Below, in pieces: positions 59,975 through 64,000 of a stretch of 64,000 nucleotides of DNA. The DNA is from Clostridia bacterium. GTDB lineage: Bacteria; Bacillota; Clostridia; Peptostreptococcales; Anaerovoracaceae. Each line of letters opens with the position of its first letter. Position 1 is the first letter of the stretch. The stretch lies in the NCBI GenBank assembly GCA_902363595.1, contig CABJAP010000014.1, forward strand, positions 1-64,000, written 5' to 3'. The translations under genes and the position numbers were made by a program. The notes under the pieces are model-generated. The model did not search any database, was not told the origin of the DNA, and saw nothing but the letters and a program-made list of their open reading frames with translations.

Positions 59975-60295
59975 TTATTTTTCCACCTTTCCTGAATAAG
60001 CAGCAATGCCACCAATATTATTTACTTTAGAATATCCCATTCGTTGCAACATCCCAGTTGCTTGACGACTTCGGGCTCCGGAATAACAGTATACAAACAG
60101 CGGTATTTCTGTATTCTTCACTACTGAAACAATATTGTTAAGTTGTTGTAACGGCACATTTTTACTTTCTGGTATATGCCCTTCCTGATATTCCTGCGGA
60201 GTACGTACATCCAGCAGAACTGCACCGGCAGTCCTTTTATATTCCTCTATTCCTTGATTAATATTCGCCTGTTTAAAGAAATCAAAAAAGCCCAT
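59975..60295 (-). CDS. Single-domain rhodanese-like protein
   Basis: 106 residues. AVLLDVRTPQEYQEGHIPESKNVPL and the active loop VYCYSGARSRQATGML with catalytic Cys are standard for small rhodaneses that carry persulfide sulfur. The N-terminal MGFFDFF is common in Firmicutes members. Middle gene of the thioredoxin-rhodanese-reductase operon, 12 and 1 bases from its neighbours. Confidence 0.9.
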   Translation of the reverse strand: MGFFDFFKQANINQGIEEYKRTAGAVLLDVRTPQEYQEGHIPESKNVPLQQLNNIVSVVKNTEIPLFVYCYSGARSRQATGMLQRMGYSKVNNIGGIAAYSGKVEK

Positions 60296-60307
60296 TAGCG
60301 CACCTCC

Positions 60308-60613
60308 TTAAAGCATTTCTAAAATCGCATTCTTAGGTCTCGCCCCTGAAACCTGCTGTACAATCTTCCCATTCTTCATAACCACTAAAGTCGGAATGCT
60401 CATAATACTGAACTTATTTGCCAGTTCAGGCTCTTCATCTACATTAATCTTTCCAACTTTAATATCTCTACGCTCACTTGCAATCTCCTCTACAATAGGT
60501 ACTACCATGCGGCAAGGAGCACACCAAGGAGCCCAAAAGTCTAAAAGAACGGTTTTCTCGGAATCCATTATTTCATTCTGAAAATTATTTTTATTGATAT
60601 TAATAGCAGACAT
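60308..60613 (-). CDS. trxA: Thioredoxin with a CAPC active site
   Basis: 101 residues, full-length thioredoxin. The active site reads FWAPWCAPCRMV, i.e. Cys-Ala-Pro-Cys instead of the usual Cys-Gly-Pro-Cys, which occurs in some anaerobe thioredoxins and may shift redox potential. The cis-proline region is FSIMSIPTLVVM. First gene of the operon, behind a class B activator promoter. It probably recycles the rhodanese and reductase thiols. Confidence 0.92.
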   Translation of the reverse strand: MSAININKNNFQNEIMDSEKTVLLDFWAPWCAPCRMVVPIVEEIASERRDIKVGKINVDEEPELANKFSIMSIPTLVVMKNGKIVQQVSGARPKNAILEML

Positions 60614-60648
60614 TTTACAGTCCTCCTCGTTTTTTCTTTTATGGCTTT

Positions 60649-60690
60649 ATTATAATCTGAATTTTATTTGTTTTCTGTGATATCATCACA
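60649..60690 (-). promoter_or_regulatory. Activator-type promoter of the thioredoxin operon (box class B)
   Basis: Minus strand TGTGATGATATCACA (60690-60676), 21 bases, -10 TATAAT (60654-60649), no -35 match. The box centre falls near -41, the class II position used by Crp/Fnr proteins. Confidence 0.68.
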
Positions 60691-60717
60691 TTATTATCAT
60701 GATTTGTTTTTTAAGAA

Positions 60718-60758
60718 TTTATTTTTTCATCTTATGATCTGATGGCAGTCTCACTTCT
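60718..60758. repeat. Perfect 41-bp direct repeat, right copy (island boundary)
   Basis: Identical to 54231-54271; it covers the stop and last 12 codons of the sigma-like gene. The 6,487 bases between the two copies carry the whole redox island. Confidence 0.88.
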
Positions 60759-61279
60759 CCGGTCCTTTTCTTCATAATAGAATTCTGCGTCTCCATCTGT
60801 GTTGGAATATAATCGCTTTCCTGCAGAAATGCACCTGCCGCCTCAGCATATGATTCATATCCAGCTGCTTTCATTCTCTTTAACATTTTTGCCAAAGCAC
60901 TGTTCTTGTCTCTACTCACCTGACGTGTGCTGATGCCCAGTTCCGCTGCTGTTTCCTTAACTTGTTTTCCCATAATAAAATAATCGCTCACGATTTTCTT
61001 TTCCTTCTCTGTCAGATCACTGAAGAGTTCTTTGAAGAAGATCTCTGTTGTGATATCTGATGCAATGTCACGTCCATCATCTGCGATAAAGTCTGTCGCA
61101 CAACTGTTTTCTGATTCTAATCCACAAAATAATACTGTATTATTTCTCTGATGCTGCTGATCGAACATATAATGTTCCTTATTATAAGAAATATTAAGAA
61201 CTTCCAGCTCTTCTGCTGTAATATTAGCGTATTTCACCTTCTGATATCTGTCGTAAAATGTGTATTTTCTTTCTTCCAT
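60719..61279 (-). CDS. Sigma-70-like factor of a mobile element
   Basis: 186 residues from the ATG at 61279 (GGAGGAACAATC upstream); the frame is open 38 codons earlier. C-terminal half has the region 4 pattern: LTEKEKKIVSDYFIMGKQVKETAAELGISTRQVSRDKNSALAKMLKRM. The N-terminal part (YTFYDRYQKVKYANITAEELEVL) is typical of sigma-like genes in Firmicutes integrative elements. Its 3' end is duplicated at 54231-54271, so this gene is the likely integration target of the redox island, whose insertion restored the C-terminus. Confidence 0.78.
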   Translation of the reverse strand: MEERKYTFYDRYQKVKYANITAEELEVLNISYNKEHYMFDQQHQRNNTVLFCGLESENSCATDFIADDGRDIASDITTEIFFKELFSDLTEKEKKIVSDYFIMGKQVKETAAELGISTRQVSRDKNSALAKMLKRMKAAGYESYAEAAGAFLQESDYIPTQMETQNSIMKKRTGEVRLPSDHKMKK

Positions 61280-61495
61280 GATTGTTCCTCCGATTTGTCG
61301 TTTTTGTTGATTTGTGACAAATCGGAAATCATGGATATCTGGCATAATGTCTGCCTCTTCCCTGCATCTTGATATGCTCTTCCTTTCCGGCATCTACCTG
61401 TTAAAAAGGAAGCTTTTTCAAATCTGCAACCTGTTTTTTGGGTATAAAAAAAGGCCATGCCCTTCCGGGCACAGCCTGACGCCTTAAAATTTGAG

Positions 61496-61532
61496 AAAAG
61501 AAAAACCTCCGCAAACATTACGTCTGCGAAGG
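61496..61532 (-). terminator. Terminator downstream of the 61607 gene
   Basis: On the minus strand CCTTCGCA pairs with TGCGGAGG and is followed by TTTTTCTTTT. The 61280-61606 gap also holds a small GCCCTTCCGGGC hairpin near 61454 and the sigma gene promoter; no further gene is seen. Confidence 0.75.
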
Positions 61533-61606
61533 TCTATTTCTCTCAGCATATCAATTCTAACATGCATGTATTTTCATTGTAATGCCATTCACATGCCAGT
61601 TTACTG

Positions 61607-62152
61607 TCAGTTCACTGCCACTTTACTCCCACTTTTCTTCCAGTTTATTTCCTCCATCTTATTCTGTATCTTTTCCGGACGTGTAAATGCCCAGAGCATT
61701 GTTGCATACAAACGGATTGCTTTCTTACGGTTTCGATAATAAGTGGTACTTGGCATATCATCCAGCATCAGCATCACATCTTCATTGGTATTTCCTGCTT
61801 CAAAATATCTATATTTCAAAAGCCGATAATACAGCTGTCCATTCTTCGGATAATCCCTCAAAGCTATCAGGGAATCTCTCATGATTTCCAGCAAACAGAG
61901 ATTCATATCATTATTTAGAAGCTTTTCCTGGATTCTGCGTTTCTCTGCAGTCGCATCGAAATCTACCAGATCATATAACATTTCCTTCAGATGCTTCCCT
62001 TCTTCTGCATACATTTCATAATCTATATCCACAAGATTCTTCTCAATACGGAACATTACCTTGGTATACTGACTCAACAATAATTCCGTATTCTTATAAG
62101 CATCCTCTGCCACTTCTTCCATATTGATAAACATATCCTGTATTCTCTGCAT
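61607..62152 (-). CDS. ArpU/sigma-like mobile-element protein, function unknown
   Basis: 181 residues from the ATG at 62152 (AAGGAGGACAATT upstream). The N-terminal ~90 residues are helical and charged; the C-terminal MPSTTYYRNRKKAIRLYATMLWAF looks like the recognition-helix end of ArpU/late-transcription-regulator proteins of phages and integrative elements. The last ten codons contain short ACTG-rich repeats. Followed by a clear terminator. Confidence 0.55.
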   Translation of the reverse strand: MQRIQDMFINMEEVAEDAYKNTELLLSQYTKVMFRIEKNLVDIDYEMYAEEGKHLKEMLYDLVDFDATAEKRRIQEKLLNNDMNLCLLEIMRDSLIALRDYPKNGQLYYRLLKYRYFEAGNTNEDVMLMLDDMPSTTYYRNRKKAIRLYATMLWAFTRPEKIQNKMEEINWKKSGSKVAVN

Positions 62153-62222
62153 AATTGTCCTCCTTCCCGACCGCTTCCGCAGCCAGACCAATCATTGTAT
62201 TGTTTATTCCATTCACAGTCTG

Positions 62223-62378
62223 TCACTGTCCTAACATCTCTTCATGCAGATTCCGCAGAAATATCTGCTGTGGGATAGCTTCTATTTCTGGCTGACCGGC
62301 AACTGTATGATCTATTGAAAGCAATCGGTTCTCACGGGAAAGGATGTATCCCCGACTGCTGATGTTCTCATCGAATAT
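62223..62378 (-). pseudogene. Gene remnant without a start codon
   Basis: A 51-codon open stretch reads ..SSRGYILSRENRLLSIDH.. and ends ..FLRNLHEEMLGQ, then TGA. Composition is protein-like, but a TAG lies directly upstream and no usable ATG is available, so it looks like the 3' end of a lost gene. Not recognised. Confidence 0.3.
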
Positions 62379-62388
62379 CTATCTCTCC

Positions 62389-62417
62389 AAAGGGGGCCCT
62401 GATTCAGGGCTCCCTTT
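62389..62417 (-). terminator. Hairpin downstream of the 62428 gene
   Basis: AAAGGGGGCCCTGA (62389-62402) pairs with TCAGGGCTCCCTTT (62404-62417) with one mismatch. There is no good T-run on the minus strand, so the terminator call is tentative. Confidence 0.4.
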
Positions 62418-62427
62418 TAGGGCACCG

Positions 62428-62667
62428 TTATTTACGTTCCATAAACCATTTATAATTTTCTTCATAAGTCAGATGACAGATTTTCCCGCCCACCTGACAG
62501 GTATAACGATATCCGGTTCCGCCAGCTTTTCGACTGGCACAACGCTCCGGTTTTGAAACCTTATCAATCGCATACTTACGTCCATCTTCCCAGACAAACG
62601 CTGTAGGGATCAATTCTCCTTCCCGGCTGAATACCGCCAGGACATCTACATACACTTTAGCTGTCAT
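62428..62667 (-). CDS. Small conserved mobile-element protein, function unknown
   Basis: 79 residues: AKVYVDVLAVFSREGELIPTAFVWEDGRKYAIDKVSKPERCASRKAGGTGYRYTCQVGGK (in pieces). The strand-rich fold with two cysteines is of a kind often found directly after Y-family polymerase genes in Firmicutes, probably as a partner. It starts 20 bases after the polymerase gene, on the same strand. No activity is known to me. Confidence 0.6.
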   Translation of the reverse strand: MTAKVYVDVLAVFSREGELIPTAFVWEDGRKYAIDKVSKPERCASRKAGGTGYRYTCQVGGKICHLTYEENYKWFMERK

Positions 62668-62687
62668 TACAAAACACCTGCTCTCTC

Positions 62688-63932
62688 CTATCCATGAAAA
62701 TATGCTTGTGGATGAACCGTGTGTTCCTTAGCATTCAGCTGTGCCAGTATCTTATCCTGATACATAAATGCTCTCTGAATACTCTGATAACCAAATCTTC
62801 CACGGATCTCATCTGCCACCTGGTCCATCTTTTTGATTTTTTCTCTTTTTGTTTCATCCATAAATAAATCAAGCTGATAAGGCATCTCTTCAGACACCAG
62901 ATCACATCCTCGAACACCAAGACTACGAATCGGATGTTCCCAGTTATAATTTTTCTGAAATAACTCAAATGCAGTTCTGGCAATTTCTTCTGTAAGATTA
63001 CTTGCCCTGTCCAACTTGCACTGTCTCGTGAAATGGTACAGTCCATTATCCCGAATCGAGATTTCTACTGTCCTGCATTGAAAACCATTTTCACGCAACC
63101 TGGCTCCTACACTTTCTGAAAGCGCCATCAAAATAATCTTCACATCCAATTCACTAACAAGATCTCTTGGTGTTGTTGTGCTGTTCCCGATAGATTTGAT
63201 TGGTGCTCTATATCCTTCTACTGAAACTGGAGTCTTATCCCATCCATTTGCAAAGGTATGAAGTACCAATCCCATCTTTCCAAGATATGTTTCTAATATA
63301 GAAGGTTCTGCCCCTGCCAGATCGCCAATCGTACAAATGCCAAGTTTCTTCATCGTCCGTTCAGTGCTTCTTCCAACCATGAGTAAATCTCCTACTGGAA
63401 GTTTCCATGCAATATCCTTGTAATTGTCTTTGGAAAACTCTGTAATGGCATCCGGCTTTTTATAATCAGAACCGAGCTTTGCAAATATCTTATTCCAGGA
63501 AACACCAATACTTACGGTAACACCCAGTTCATATTTAATCCGACTGCTGATCTCTTTTGCAATCTTCATTCCATCTCCCTTGATAGAAGTACTGGCGGTC
63601 ACATCCAGCCAGCTTTCATCAATCCCAAATGGTTCTCTCTGATCTGTGTATTCACTGTAAATCTCCTGTGCCATTCTGGAAAACCTCAAATAAAGATCCA
63701 TGCGAGGCGGTACAAAAATTATTTCCGGGCAAACCTGCCTTGCCTGCCACAATGCCATACCTGTTTTTACTCCGGCTCGCTTTGCAATATAATTCGCAGT
63801 CAGCACAATTCCATGTCTTGCTTCCGGATCGCCCCCAACTGCCATCGGCTTTCCGGCAAGTTCCGGATGATGCAGCATCTCAACACTTGCGTAAAAGCAA
63901 TTCATATCTGAATGAAGAATTGTCCTGCTCAT
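62688..63932 (-). CDS. dinB: Y-family DNA polymerase (DNA polymerase IV-like)
   Basis: 414 residues from the second ATG (63932), which is better spaced from AGGTG than the first. Palm/fingers motifs: ILHSDMNCFYASVEML (catalytic Asp), GIVLTANYIAKRAGVKTGMALWQA, REPFGIDESWLDVT (catalytic D-E). Helix-hairpin-helix VGRSTERTMKKLGICTIGDLAG and little-finger domain (SIGNSTTTPRDL) follow. These enzymes bypass DNA lesions with low fidelity. The GIDESWLD and IAWKLPV details fit the mobile-element branch common in Clostridia rather than housekeeping DinB. Confidence 0.92.
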   Translation of the reverse strand: MSRTILHSDMNCFYASVEMLHHPELAGKPMAVGGDPEARHGIVLTANYIAKRAGVKTGMALWQARQVCPEIIFVPPRMDLYLRFSRMAQEIYSEYTDQREPFGIDESWLDVTASTSIKGDGMKIAKEISSRIKYELGVTVSIGVSWNKIFAKLGSDYKKPDAITEFSKDNYKDIAWKLPVGDLLMVGRSTERTMKKLGICTIGDLAGAEPSILETYLGKMGLVLHTFANGWDKTPVSVEGYRAPIKSIGNSTTTPRDLVSELDVKIILMALSESVGARLRENGFQCRTVEISIRDNGLYHFTRQCKLDRASNLTEEIARTAFELFQKNYNWEHPIRSLGVRGCDLVSEEMPYQLDLFMDETKREKIKKMDQVADEIRGRFGYQSIQRAFMYQDKILAQLNAKEHTVHPQAYFHG

Positions 63933-64000
63933 AACATTCACCTACCAGTCTAAAAATCGTAATAAAACTTCTTTGCTTCATATTGACTTTGTGAAGTTTT

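Noticed and set aside
61234..61518. 94-codon minus-strand frame overlapping the sigma-like gene start
   Set aside because: Overlaps the stronger GGAGGAACAATC-ATG start of the sigma-like gene in another frame and is Lys/Cys-rich without motifs.

Overview
The window looks like a chromosomal segment of an anaerobic, amino-acid- and nucleobase-fermenting Firmicute (class Clostridia). The grounds are AGGAGG-type ribosome binding sites throughout, sigma-54 regulators paired with -24/-12 promoters, acylating and ferredoxin-type anaerobic enzymes, and Firmicutes-style mobilizable elements. The species cannot be named from sequence alone. No rRNA, tRNA or CRISPR array was recognised.

Layout. (1) 0-0.7 kb: truncated ISNCY-type transposase with end repeats. 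(2) 0.7-11.4 kb: MATE exporter behind an attenuator-like hairpin, then an APC permease / AraC regulator / amidohydrolase module lying between two direct copies of a ~160-bp intergenic repeat, then YczE-like, DUF5131 and YaaA genes and a 234-bp imperfect palindrome. (3) 11.4-15.8 kb: small accessory genes (MazG-like, sigma-like, AbrB-like, methyltransferase, HNH nuclease, membrane protein). (4) 16.1-30.3 kb: metabolic heart. An eight-gene leftward operon (NCS1 permease, M20 amidohydrolase, PreT, PreA, dihydropyrimidinase, acyl-CoA carboxyltransferase, HAD phosphatase, class III aminotransferase) plus a sigma-54 activator and a CoA-acylating aldehyde dehydrogenase. Read together they suggest uracil/thymine -> dihydropyrimidine -> N-carbamoyl-beta-amino acid -> beta-alanine -> malonate semialdehyde -> malonyl-CoA -> acetyl-CoA. 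(5) 30.6-39.6 kb: MerR regulator, a two-gene restriction-like pair (HsdM-HsdS fusion + HNH nuclease), ureohydrolase + BCCT transporter, a second sigma-54 activator and an XRE regulator. (6) 39.7-51.6 kb: an integrated mobilizable element (integrase, excisionase-like protein, MobC-like, RepA-like ATPase, relaxase, TnpV) with a DUF262/HEPN/DUF2971 cargo operon, probably bounded by 19-bp TGTTGCCAAA-type repeats. (7) 51.8-64 kb: a second accessory region with an AlbA_2/Schlafen-like ATPase carrying 11-bp tandem repeats, sigma-like genes, a Y-family polymerase, and between them a 6.5-kb thiol/sulfur redox island flanked by a perfect 41-bp direct repeat (thioredoxin, rhodanese, CoA-disulfide/persulfide reductase, ferredoxin, NapH-like protein, DUF134-NifX protein, Crp/Fnr regulator, HEPN-like protein).

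Regulatory wiring is unusually readable. Three sigma-54 promoters precede the pyrimidine operon, the aldehyde dehydrogenase and the BCCT-ureohydrolase operon. In the redox island four promoters fall into two classes, each with a conserved box at the class II activator position (about -40). All function calls are from reading the sequence; no database search was run.
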